From contig NC_089452.1 of NCBI RefSeq assembly GCF_026210795.1, positions 3,162,001 through 3,226,000 on the forward strand: a DNA stretch of 64,000 nt, in the 5' to 3' direction. This DNA comes from Rhizophagus irregularis (Eukaryota; Glomeromycota; Glomeromycetes; Glomerales; Glomeraceae). Below, one piece after another: positions 11,472-22,133 of this stretch (position 1 is the first letter of the stretch; every line of letters starts with the position of its first letter). The notes below the pieces were generated by a model that saw only the letters and a list, made by a program, of their open reading frames with translations, was not told the DNA's origin and did not search any database. The translations under genes were made by a program, and so were the position numbers.

Positions 11472-11810
11472 TATTAACCAAATAAATAAATATATATAAA
11501 ATTTTTTGACGAGTCCTTTCTTTTTTATTGATATATATTCAAAAAAAAACCTACTTGTTAGTCTGGAAGATAAAAATTTTGGTGTTATATGAGAAATGGG
11601 TTTTTTGTAAGAGAAATGGGTTTTTACACGACTATGTTTTGTATAATAATTTTGGTTCGCGACAAAAATTTTTTACTTCAGCTGGTCATTTAGTCAGATG
11701 ACAACTTATCATCTGATTTACTAGTGTTACAGTACAATTCTGAGCATGATCTGTTCAGGAAAATCTTTATTTTAACCTATAATTTCAGGATAGACAAATC
11801 CGCTGATATG

Positions 11811-14576
11811 TTTTTTAATGAATGCTAGAGCATTTTCAACTTCCTTTGACAAGGTGTGTTCTACAAGATCCACACGCATTTTACTCCATGATGTGAGCCA
11901 AATATGTCTTTTTGTGAGTTTTGTAGCTTTTGCCATTGCATGTTTATTTGTATGTTCATATATACCTCTTATATGTTTCCAGCTAATTTCCTTTCTATTA
12001 TACATTATTTCTCTAGCATTTTTTTCACCTGTATGACTTTTTGATAAATTATTTCTAAGTTTTTTGAATACATGTGTTGGATCACTAATAAAAAACCACT
12101 CATCTCCAGTAATAGGATTAACAGTTTTATGACTTGCTATAAGTTTTTGATCATCATAAACAGGGCGAAGAAATTTATCAATATGATAATTAAAAACCTT
12201 CCATCCTTCACTGGCTCCTTCTGCATTAGTAATTTCAATAGATAATGTAGATTCAATTGAATCAAAATTAGTTATTTTTCCTAAATACCATTGATCATCT
12301 TTTGGACTCTTGAATTCACATATTTCATTAACATCCCATTTTGATTTTGAATGCATTGGTGGACGAATATAAGTTCGATCAATTGTAAATTTTCCAGATT
12401 CATTACAATCACGTAAACATACAGTGAATTTTGTTCTTACATAATTGCTATCTATAATTTTTGCTGTATGAAAAGACTTTTTGTCTTTATGAAAATTAAC
12501 TTCTACGATATCACCAGAAGACCAGGTTGATGCATACCAATCAAAACTTTTTATATGAGTCCTATTTTCTCCTGCACCATCACAAATTGAACCATATGTA
12601 TGTATACCAATACATTCTAATCTTGCTGCAAGATTAAATAATAAGGTATTTAAATTGTGTGCTGTAATTGTATTAATACCATAATAAGCAATTGGAAATG
12701 CAAAGTTATGAGTTGTTGAGTGCCAAACAATTTGATGAACTTGAGTTGCAAGATTTTGTTCTTGTTTTTTGGTTATAGAATTAGGCAATAGATTATTATT
12801 TTCAGATGCTGTATGAATCTCATTTTGACATTGCAAAGCAAATAATTGATAATCTTGCATTTCATCTTCAAAATCTAAATATCCAACATAACAATTCTCA
12901 CGTTAACTCCAAAGAAGACCTGTTTTAAATATTCCTTAATAAATAAAAAAATATATTTTTTACATGCATTTTAAAATAAATAAATACCTTTCTGAATTTT
13001 AAAAGAGTCATGAGAAAAAAATCCTGCTCGTCTGTATCCCCAAATATTATTTGTTGTTAAGCTTTCTAATATTTGAAAAGCAGTTTTGTCTTGCCATCCT
13101 GAAAACTGTTCGCCTTCATTAATATAATTTTTAAGAGTAGAAATTGATGGTAAGCGCATTATTGTCTTCATTACATTATAAGCTGCTTTTCCAGATTTAC
13201 TATATACAGATATTGCCCAACGTAAAAACCTATATTAAAAAAAATTAAATACATTAAATTTTTATTATTAAAACACTAATGATTAAATTCTTACATTAGA
13301 TGGTATCTTGTTCCATTTGGCTTTTCACTTTGAATGCGAATAAGTTCTTGGAAAATAGGATGAAGACTTGAAATATCTATATTTTTATTTATAACATTTT
13401 CAATAACAGTATGGGTAATTTTTGACATATTATCTGATATTTCTCCTCCTTCATTTTCTATTTTCTTTTGTAAACAATCTCTTATATTTGCAAGAGTTAC
13501 ATATTGTGTTTTAATAAGCTTTTTTTGATGCTCAATTTTTTCTATAAGAATCTCTTTAGAAGCATATGCAATTTTCACAGAATTTACGCCAGCCAGGGAC
13601 CTTCTATAAATTTGTTGCATTGTTTTGTAGAGTTTTTGACAATTTTCACATTTATTATCACATGTATTTTCATCTTTTATTATGAATTTACAATGAATAT
13701 GTCGGTATGCTTCATCTGGCTGATTTTTGTTTTCTAAAAAGGCAAAGGGAGTATGCTCTTTATCATTGCTAACCAATTGGTCTCCTCGAATTTGAACCAC
13801 ATTTTCAAATCCTAAAATTAAATATTTTAAACAAAAATAAAATATAAACCATACAAATAGTTGACTATAAACTACATACCAACGGTACTTTGACCACAAC
13901 AAACTTTAAGAGAAAAAACATATTGCATAAGATTGCTTATTTCATCAAGAGTTCTTTTCATTGCTTTAACGGGAAAAGGAAGGTCTACTTCTTTTAATAC
14001 TTGGTCAAACACCCAAACTTTGTAACTAAGAAAAATACCCTGAGCAAATATTAATATTTTCTTTTCTAATTTTTTTTTGTTATTAAAAAAATGAAGTTCA
14101 AGACCTTTACTAATCTCTCGTATAACAGTTCCCATAAATTTTCCTCCTGTTAAACTTTCTCTTTTAATTAAAGAAAGAATATTTTGGATATTCGCGTAAG
14201 TAGATACTTTCCAGTATGAATTTGACTTACTACGTAAAATTGATCCAATTGATGGACCGGATGGATTAGGTTCCAAAAAAATGGTTGCAAGGGCTGATCG
14301 ATAACCTTTATATAGTCCTCTATTTTTCAATCCAACCATCCATTGGGAAAATGTCTCATATTTGTAATCATTTATAACACTATATACATATGCTTTCTTT
14401 TCTTTTGCATCATAAAAAAGTACACCTTCAAAATATTTATTTAATCTTGGAAAAAAATATACTTTTTTTCCCTTAAGATCAGGTCGAATATGCAAAAGTT
14501 CTTGCAATGACTCCACTTTTTTTTGTTGTTTTGTAAATTTACTATTGATATTCTCAAAAGACTGTTTCCTTTTACT
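11811..14576 (-). pseudogene. P-type (THAP9-like) transposase, N-terminal and catalytic part
   Basis: Exons on the minus strand: from an acceptor at about 14577 (SKRKQSFENINSK onward) through VCCGQSTV; then GFENVVQIRGDQLV to RYHLM; then FLRWAISVYSKSGKAAYNVM to FSHDSFKIQK; then, across a 53-nt intron at 12935-12987, GIFKTGLLWS to AFIKK. P-type motifs: a LPSISTLKNYI segment, the first Asp in FFSHDSFKIQKG, the second in SICDGAGENRTHIKSF, and the DPTHVFKKLRNN segment. A TAA at 12903-12905 interrupts LLWS and RENCYVGYLDFEDEM. The reading then stops at the foreign insert. Family membership is good; a THAP DNA-binding finger was not identified, and an earlier 5' exon is likely missing from this call. 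Confidence 0.75.
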
Positions 14577-14868
14577 CTAATTATGCAAAATTATTATTAT
14601 TTTAAAACATATTTATAATAATATTTTTCTTTTTATTGCTCACCATTTTCAACTTGTCTTAAAGTTCGTTAAATTTTAGTAGCTGATTAAGTTTTTCTCA
14701 AAAATCTAGAAGCGCGACAGAGATAAAATTCATTCTGTATATAGATGAGCATCGTGTCTTTATGGTATGATCTGTTTGTCTCACGATCACTTTATTTTTA
14801 TTTAAATCTAACATCAAAATTTTACGTTTAAAATGATTATCATATAGTAATATTAATAAATTATATAT

Positions 14869-14944
14869 AACTTCAGTTCTGGTAATTTTGATCAGCCCTG
14901 TGTAACCTTAAGTTGTACCCCCCGTTTATTTACCTATCCCCTAG
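14869..14944 (-). repeat. Right terminal inverted repeat of the P-type transposon
   Basis: Reverse complement of 984-1060; ends with TATCCCCTAG directly before the target duplication GTAGTAT. Confidence 0.9.
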
Positions 14945-15338
14945 GTAGTATGCCGATCATGTTGGTCACATGTTGGACTATCATTGGATTGACTTATCTA
15001 GGTAGATCTTAGGTCGAAGGATCGTTCGCAATGAGGTGGGTGTCCCTTCGGGGATTGCACGACACTAAAAAGTTCCCCATCAGCTGGACTGCACGACACT
15101 AAAAAGTTCCTGGAGGTCTTAGTGAAATAGGTTTGTTATCCATAGTATGTAGTCAAATAGGGGAAATTGAATTTTATGCGTTTCTGATAGTGCTGATAGT
15201 AGCTCGGAGGTTTTTTACCGATTCTAGGAGTGGGTACGGCGCTGGATGGGTTATGTATAGCATAGTCAACTTTACTCATTTTGAAATAGATTTGGGGGGA
15301 GTAGCTGTAGTTATTTATATAGAAAGGGTGGGGTTTTA
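14945..15338. other. Target-side flank with a short direct repeat
   Basis: Continuation of the sequence interrupted by the P-type element. The word GCACGACACTAAAAAGTTCC occurs twice about 34 bp apart (about 15057 and 15091). Composition is GC-richer than the surroundings, like a retroelement untranslated region. The frame at 15133-15381 has no recognisable domain. Confidence 0.5.
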
Positions 15339-16100
15339 TCCCTTAAACTGTTTTGCGGGCAAATTTGCCCGCAATTTCTAAATTAGAATAAATGACGCTA
15401 TAAAAAATTCTTTAATTTTGGCCAGATCGTCACATAATTTTGCAGCCAAATTGATCTACATTCTGGCCATAAATTGTATGAGTTAGATATACAGTACAGT
15501 TGATCATTAAAATTGGATTAGAAATTAACCCGCAAAAATAGTATCGGAATTTTTATATAATAAAATTTAAACTTTTCTTACCATATTTTTTCTCTATTTG
15601 AATATTTATTATAACTTTTTATTTTTATTATAAAAATTTTGCATTATAATAAACAAAATAGAGATAAAAAAAAATCAATTATTATGAATATATAATTAAA
15701 ATGCATAATAAAATTTTCATTAATGTTCTATATAAAGTCAAATTTTTACTTTTAAATATCAAAAATCATATTAACAAAAGTCGTTTCTCATACCAAATTC
15801 TACATATTCTATTAAGCTTTTATATAGCTACAATTAATTATCAATGAAATCGTCGAAGTTAAGTGCAAAGTTTTTTAAAATTTTGTGATTATCTTAAAAT
15901 ACAACTTTTGACCAATGGGTAATTTTCGATTTTCTAATATATAATTAATAAATGATAATAATTGCTGCACAATATATAATTTAAACTATCTTGGAAAAAA
16001 ATTTTATTAAAATTGCTTTATTTTTCATAAAATTAGATGAGAGCTGAAATTTGGTAAAATTGCGGGCAAATTTGCCCGCAATTGCTTACAGTTTAAGGGA
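15339..16100. mobile_element. 762-bp TA-target MITE
   Basis: Ends TCCCTTAAACTG and CAGTTTAAGGGA are exact inverses, flanked on both sides by TA, the Tc1/mariner target. Just inside each end lies the palindrome GCGGGCAAATTTGCCCGC, so each terminus can form its own hairpin. The interior is AT-rich and has no coding capacity, so it depends on a transposase elsewhere. Confidence 0.8.
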
Positions 16101-16849
16101 TAATCTTATTTATTTTCTTTATATGTAATTTTGGAAGATTATTTGTTCTTTGTTTTTCTATTAGTTCTGCACTTGTTGTGGTACTTTTTAGATCACTCTG
16201 TTGTTCTCTAAAGTCACTTCGGCATTAATTAATAAAATTCAAGCTCAAGCTATGTTTGCCTCAGCTGACATAAATAAAATTGATTTAATTATATTATTTT
16301 TGTTTTTTTTTAATAATATCATTAAAATTAAAAAATTTAAATATAATTGTCATGACAAAATATTGAATAACTTAACGTGTATGTGTGTTAGACGAATGAA
16401 TTTATATTCATTAGAAAGAGGTAATCAAGAGCTATTCATAAACCAAATATTACATGAATTGAATCACAAGTTGCTGAATAATTACGTTCAATATGCTTAT
16501 TTTTAACTTTTGACTTTAATCGTTAATATCTTCACATCTAGTAATTCGATCTGAATGATTTTTTTTCATTTGGGTAGAGTAGGTTCTGGGCTTTCATATG
16601 AATATAAATATATATGTTTAGCATATATGTATGCCAAGATATTAACGATTTTGTTAATTAAATAAATTCTTACCAAAAGATGATCTTTACAGGTATTATT
16701 GAGCTCTTTTTACTTTACTTAACAAGGTTTTATTTGCTATTTCTGTTTTAAATTGAATAAATTAATAAAATCAATTTTAAAAAGTAATTAACAAGTAGAA
16801 TAAAATCAGTATAGTAAAAAAAACAAAAAAAAACATTTCAAAAACTCTA
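16101..16849 (+). other. Spacer with an unassigned 101-codon frame
   Basis: The frame at 16201-16506 (VTSALINKIQAQAMFASADI in its first part) begins with a non-ATG codon and has no recognised domain. The rest is AT-rich. I see no firm feature. Confidence 0.25.
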
Positions 16850-16859
16850 AATCATAACT

Positions 16860-18214
16860 AAGGATGGCGCTGCAAATAGGCAATTGCAGAATAATTGCGA
16901 TTTGCGGTATTGCAGAACATTGTGGATTTTGAAGTCTAAATATTCACAAATCCGCAATTCCGCAAATAATCCAAAGTACTGCAATTCAATTGCAGTACAA
17001 TTGCAGTACTTTACAAAATTGCAGAACATTTGCAGATTTGCAGATTTGCCCATTATAGTCTGCCAGTCTGACACAGATTATCAGATGAATTGCGTAATAT
17101 AAATCATCTGATGATCTCTTTTTCTTTTTTATTGAAGTTTTAAAATAGAATCATGAAGATAAGGAGAAACCAGACAGGAAGTTGTTTTTTTTTAATAAAT
17201 TTTTTTTTTTGATTTTGTAGAGTTGCCAGACAAAAAGCATAACCAGACTTTTGAAATTGAAATAAGAGAAGGACTGGAAAGGATTTTTGTTATTTTTTTT
17301 TTAATTTATTTTTTATTCGTTTTTGTAGTATTGCTCATAGTCAGACTTTTAGAATCGAGATAAGGGAGGACCGGGAAGGGTTTTTGTTATTTTTTTTAAT
17401 AACTAATTTATTTTTTTTTGTTTTTGTAGAGTTGCCAGAGGAAAAGCATGACCAGACTTCTGAAATTAAGGTAAAGAAGGACCGGGAAGAGTTTTTGTTA
17501 CTTTTTTTCAAACTAATTTATTTTTTTTCATTTTTGTAGAGTTTCCGGATGAAAAGCACGACTGAACTTCTGAAGGGAGAACTAGGAAGGAATTTTGTTA
17601 CTTTTTTTTAATAATTTTCACTAATTTATTTTTTTTTTGTTTTTGTAGAGTTGCCGGACGAAAAGCATGACCAGACTTCTGGATTGAAGTAAGGAAGGAC
17701 TGGAAAATTTTCATTTTTTTTTTGATATAATTTAATTAATTTATTTTTTTTCTTTTCGCAGGGTTAATTAAAGACATGACCAAAATTTTGAAATTGAGAT
17801 AAGAAAGAACTGAAGGAAAAGATGTTTGTTGGCTATTTTCTTTAAAAAGAAATATTACTAACATTTCTACTTTTCTTTTTATAGGGTTGCTGGATGAAAA
17901 TATATATAGCAGGGAAACTTAATTTAAAAAATGGACAAGAATTTTTTCTAAAAAACGGCGCAGTTATGCAATTTAGAAAAATATCAGTCTATACTTAAGA
18001 CAAATGATAAACAAATAAACAAATAAATAAATAAATTTATTATATTAATTTAAAAAACATTTTTATTTATTTATTGTTATAAAACGGTTAAAAAATAATT
18101 TATTATTTAAAAACATCAGCCATCAGAATTGTGGAATTGTGAATTACTAACCGCAATTTGACTTCAAAATCCGCAATATTGCGGATTTGAAAAATCATTT
18201 GAGGGCCCATCCTT
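16860..18214. mobile_element. Mutator-like non-autonomous element, 1355 bp
   Basis: The ten bases AATCATAACT occur directly outside both ends (16850-16859 and 18215-18224), a duplication length typical of Mutator-like elements. Ends are inverted: AAGGATGG at the left and CCATCCTT at the right, followed inward by related TTGCGGATTTG and ATTTTGAAGTC words. The left subterminal 250 bp is dense in TTGCAG/CTGCAA palindromes. The interior holds tandem array B and no transposase. Confidence 0.8.
17150..17895 (+). repeat. Tandem array of exon-like units (array B)
   Basis: Six or seven units of about 110-120 bp. Each has a T-rich tract ending TTTTTGTAG, a block AGTTGCC(A/G)GA..AAAGCATGACCAGA and TTCTGAAATTGA, then GTAAGG-type sequence (for example GAAGTAAGGAAGGAC near 17690). 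The block is about 45-50 nt. The layout is the same as array A, with partial word similarity (GCCAG, AGACTT, GAA..TT), although the host element is different. Confidence 0.75.
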
Positions 18215-18721
18215 AATCATAACTCACATTTTTATTTTGTATATATTTTTACTAAAAAAAGAAAGAACTAAGGTTAAAAATAAATGAAAAAAGATTTTTC
18301 TTATTAATATAAATTAATATTTGTTTTCTTACTTACTGATTAAAAAAAACCTGCTATATATGTTTATAAACTTTTCTAAATTACCTAACAAAAATCTGAT
18401 TGAAAAGTGATTGAAAAGTGATTGAAAAAGAAAGTAGTTGCCATTGTTATTTTTGAATAAATGTCAAATTTTTTTTTTTTTTAATTGATTTAGATTATCT
18501 GATTATGTAACACATATAATTTAAGCTTGTAAAACATAATTCTTGTTAAAATGTGCAAATCTTTATGAAAATCTTAATTTTGGTTAATTCCACGAATTGG
18601 TAGATATGTCAAAATCCTTATTAACAAGAAAAAGGTTTGTTGTTTATATATGAAATAGACAGTTTTGGTTAAGGCTTATTTAAATCTAATTATTTGAAAA
18701 GAAAATCTGTAAAGTTACAAA
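18215..18721. other. AT-rich spacer, nothing recognised
   Basis: No frame, no inverted ends and no repeat that I can support. Confidence 0.5.
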
Positions 18722-19640
18722 TAAAGCTCTAAATGGTCCGGATTGGTCTGGGTTGGGAAGTAACCCAGGACCGGACTGAAAAATTAGTTCATTTCGGTCT
18801 GGTCTGGTTTATATTAAAAGGAGAATCTGGGTCCAGATCGGACCAGACCAGTTATTTTGGTCTGGTCCAGTCCAGTCCTATAATAAAAAATGTTGCAAAA
18901 ACATTTTTTTAATTAAATATACTAAGAAAAAACGTTTTGCACCATTTTTTCTTTAAATTAATTAAAAAACATTGCGCAAACGTTTTTTTAATATAATATA
19001 TTAAAAAAACGTTATGCAACGTTTTTTCGTTAAGTTAATTAAAAAACGTTATGCAAACATTTTTTTTTAATTAAATATACTAAGAAAAAACATTGTGCAA
19101 TGTTTTTTCTTTAAATTAATTTAAAAAACGGTGCATAAACATTTTTTTTAATTAAATATACTAAGAAAAAACGTTTTGCAATGTTTTTTCTTTAAATTAA
19201 TTAAAAAAATGTTGCGCAAACTTTTTTTTAATTAAATATACTAAGAAAAAACATTTCGCAACATTTTTTTTTTAAATTAATTAAAAAAATGTTGCGCAAA
19301 CATTTTTTTAATTGAATATACTAAGAAAAAACGTTTCGCAACATTTTTTCTTTAAATTAATTAAAAAAATATTACGCAAACATTTTTTTTATAATAATAT
19401 GTTAAAAAAAAACATTACGCAACATTTTTTTATTTAATAATTAAATAATCGCAATGGTTTTAATATAAACCATTGCAAAAATATTTATCGGTCCGGTCCA
19501 GTCCCAACCCATTTAATTCAGTCTGGGTTAGATTTATAATCCAAAACCAGATCGAACCAGACCGAATATTTTAGTCCAGGTTGAAACATCAACCCAGACT
19601 GGACCAATCTGAATTTTCGGTCCAGGTTGTCAGATCCGTT
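18722..19640. mobile_element. hAT-like non-autonomous element with GC-rich ends; right end unclear
   Basis: The left end TAAAGCTCTAAATGGTCCGG closely resembles the defined hAT terminus at 22134 and 23301. GC-rich arms of GGTCTGGTCC-type words occupy 18730-18880 and, inverted, 19490-19630. Between them lies a tandem array. The expected right terminus ending AGAGCTTTA is absent where the LINE fragment begins, so the element is truncated or disrupted there. Confidence 0.55.
18895..19450. repeat. Array of self-complementary units, about 80 bp
   Basis: About seven units, each containing ATATACTAAGAAAAAACGTT, TTGCAACATTTTTTCTTTAA and ATTAAAAAAATGTTGCGCAA. Each unit has the same AAAAACGTTGCGCAA-type word in both orientations, so single units can fold. 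It occupies the interior of the GC-ended element. Confidence 0.75.
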
Positions 19641-19641
19641 T

Positions 19642-20880
19642 TTAGAATTTGTTGATAAAATTGTTATGAATAGCAGCAATCGCATTCATCGCAGATGACC
19701 TAAGGATATCTAAATCAATGAAAACATTAAGAAAGGCGGTAGGCAAACAGCCATTGATCAAACTATAAGAGGACCAGTTGCTAGAAGAAAATGACCAACA
19801 AGGGAAAGAAGTAATGGTTTTAATGTGAGCGGAAGGATCATGATTAGCGAGTTCACCAGCTTCGGTAAGTTTAATGATGAGATGGCGCAAATAAGAAGTC
19901 ATAATTTGTTGCATATGAGAACAGCGCTTTTTGCATATAAATAAGTGCATAAAGTTTTCAAGGTGGTCTTCACAAGAGCGACAAGTAAAGATATCAATAT
20001 ATAAATCAGGTCGAAGCCACTTGAGAATTTTAAGAGTAGGCAAATCTTTCAAGAAAAGTTGGAATTTCATCATGAAGTGCCTAGAGGTGTTCTCCAAAGT
20101 GAACGAGTCATCATAATTGGATTGATACATTAAAGTATGCCAAGTAAGTGCCCAATTGACCATATATTGAGAAGAGTCTGTTAAAAGAGCAAGGAAACGG
20201 AAACGTGATAAATCCAAAAGGTTTTTCATGAAAAAGGCTTGATTGTATTGTTTAAATAAGTGCCAAGGATTGGATTCACAAACAATATCATCATAATAAA
20301 GAATGAAGCTGCTTGATTGAAGCTAGAAATTAAAATAGCATCATCAGATATATACGCAGAGTTGGCCAAGGAATCAGCAAAATCATTCCAATAAAAATTG
20401 GAGTTAGCCTTGAAGATTTGTCAATAATTAATTGTTGAATTATAGCCCAAAGTTCAAAATTATTGGTTTTATAATAAAGGTGGGAATTTGAGTATGTAGA
20501 TAAAGAGCATTGCTTGAGGCCATGGATAAACGTTTGTGAATCTGTGTAAATAGAAACCACAGAATTGGCAGGAGACAAAGTCAAAGCAGCATAGATAGCA
20601 GCAGCTTCAGTATGGGAAGAAGAAGGCCAATCACGAATAATACCATGTGCATAAGACGCAATAGAATTGAGAAAGCCAGAGTCTTTAACAACTTGTACGG
20701 TTGTACCCAACTCAGACATCATGAGCTCCTAAATTAATAAGAGAACTGTCAGTATAAAATATATAAGATGAATCTGGAGTGGTCACAATGGGAGAGGAGA
20801 CAAGAACAGCTTCAGCCAAAAGCAGAGGCGATATGGTGGTATTCTCGATAAGAGTAGAACACAATACAAACCAGCTGTAG
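19642..20880 (-). pseudogene. 5'-truncated LINE: RNase H and C-terminal zinc region
   Basis: Minus strand. RNase H signatures: first Asp in YIFYTDSSLINLG (about 20730-20770), Glu in HTEAAAIYAALTLS, and Asp in SIYTDSQTFIHGLK. Downstream, CRSCEDHLENFMHLFICKKR matches the CxxC...HxxxxC zinc motif that follows RNase H in I/Tad-like LINEs. A frameshift lies at about 20715, another near 20370, and the reverse transcriptase and endonuclease are absent. The upstream end coincides with MITE copy A. It belongs to the same broad class as the LINE at 32602 but is clearly divergent. Confidence 0.75.
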
Positions 20881-21171
20881 ATTAGACCACCCTATGATTT
20901 TCAATTTGAAAATTTGATATTTTGAATTTTTCAAGAATTAGTAAAAAAGCAAGTTTAAATACCTATTTTGGTAATAACTTTAACTCCTTAAAATTAATAA
21001 AGATTTTAAAGTAATTTATTTATATTAAATCATATGATATATTTCTATTTTTATCTAAGGAGTTGGATAAACAGGTTTTTAACTTAATTTTTTACTGGTT
21101 TTTGAAAAATCCAAAATATCAAATTTTCAAATTGAAAATCATAGGGTGGTCTTACAATTTTGCAATCAGCT
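20881..21171. mobile_element. MITE family 1, copy A
   Basis: The left side carries GACCACCCTATGATTTTCAA and the right side its inverse, ending GGTGGTCTTACAATTTTGCA then ATCAGCT. The interior matches copies B (24349) and C (26423) almost base for base. The outermost left end is shortened relative to copy C. Confidence 0.75.
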
Positions 21172-21285
21172 ATAAACTGGAGAAGAGCAAATGAGGATAG
21201 TGCTATCTTGACTTATGTTGACGTTTAAGTAAACACTTGATAGTATTACCCCAAAATTTTAACTCTGCTAAAATCTTCAGCAGGA

Positions 21286-21886
21286 CTATAATGTCTCAGA
21301 TTTGCTCTTGCTCCTCCTCTCTGATAGCCTCGTATCTGGTGAGTATTTGAGTAGCCTCAGGTTCAGATGATTTCTTTTTGGTTTTGCCATTGTTGGTTGG
21401 TTCTTGATTTGTTTATTATCTGTAACATGCACTTTTTGTTTACCTTTCTTCCAGGAATTTTCAGATGTCACAGTTTAATCAACAAAGGTCATTTCCATAT
21501 CAGGCAGTATTGGAGGCATTTCAACTACTGGATTTGGTGTTTATATCCTTATCATATTGATCACAAGATCATCTTCATCATCATCAAGCTTTTCATTAGA
21601 TGACTCATCTAATCCATCATCCATAACACCTTCATCATATATGACGTTACCAATATCGCCAAATTGTTGAAAGAAATGGGCTGCAAAATTTTTCCACGAT
21701 TTGGACAAAACGTATAATGCTATAGAAAATAATAGCTAAAGGGTAATTGGTTGTACATTCATAACTTGAGCTTGTGAGGTAAAGTTTGCAGGGTTGGTGT
21801 GTAATATTTTGATAAAATATTAGGTTAAATTCAGAAACGAACTCTACAGCTGGTTTGTATTGTGTTTTACTCTTATCCATAGACAT
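21286..21886 (-). pseudogene. Decayed coding remnant, unrecognised
   Basis: A minus-strand frame starts MSMDKSKTQYKPAVEFVSEF. After a shift it reads WKNFAAHFFQQFGDIGNVIY and DDGLDESSNEKLDDDEDD, then, past two stops, TSENSWKKGKQKVHVTDNKQ and lysine/serine-rich sequence to a stop at 21286. The acidic-then-basic composition recalls LINE ORF1 or gag-like proteins, but no domain is identified. It could be the 5' part of the LINE fragment at 19642-20880, on the same strand and separated by MITE copy A. Confidence 0.4.
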
Positions 21887-22125
21887 TTTTATATTTATGT
21901 AATAAAATTTAATAAAGGGGATAATTTTTTAAAAAAATTATTACGCAGAAATTTTCTTAAAAATTGTATTCGGAAAAGAGTTTACTAATAATTATTTTAT
22001 TCATATGTAATCAAATATTTAATTATATATATGTAGTGGATCCCATTTTTCAGTTTATTTTATTTTTACTTTTATTTTTAAAATACCAGTTTTTATTAGA
22101 CAAGCTAAATAACTAAATGATGAAC
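21887..22125. other. AT-rich spacer
   Basis: No coding or repeat signal found. Confidence 0.4.
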
Positions 22126-22133
22126 ATCTAAGC

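Larger units (their letters stand above)
3395..11810. mobile_element. 8.4-kb TIR transposon inserted in the P-type transposase gene
   Basis: The 16-mer CATATCAGCGGATTTG opens the element at 3395 and occurs inverted at 11795-11810. The P-type reading frame stops making sense exactly at these positions and resumes on the other side (AFIKK before, LKDISEGTR after), which fixes the insert boundaries independently of the repeats. I could not find a convincing target duplication. Cargo: a TNP2-like DDE transposase pseudogene (6617-8878), a C2H2 zinc-finger ORF (about 10790-11471), a protein-kinase remnant (about 5220-5460), two exon-like tandem arrays and a long A/T-tract block. Superfamily is undecided; the transposase core recalls TNP2/CMC elements. 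Confidence 0.7.
984..14944 (-). mobile_element. P-superfamily DNA transposon, about 14 kb, interrupted by a second element
   Basis: The two ends are inverted copies starting CTAGGGGATAGG and run for 76-77 bp with few mismatches. The 7-bp direct repeat GTAGTAT lies immediately outside both ends (977-983 and 14945-14951), as expected for a target site duplication; P elements are known for 7-8 bp duplications. The interior carries a minus-strand P/THAP9-like transposase gene with its N-terminal part at 11811-14576 and its C-terminal part at about 1440-3394. Removing the foreign insert 3395-11810 leaves an element of about 5.5 kb, a normal size for a P-type transposon. Stops in the transposase make it non-autonomous now. 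Element boundaries are secure; superfamily rests on transposase motifs. Confidence 0.85.

Noticed and set aside
18722-19640. Complete hAT element like 22134-23301
   Set aside because: The left end fits, but no matching right terminus or 8-bp duplication could be found, so only a truncated element is claimed.
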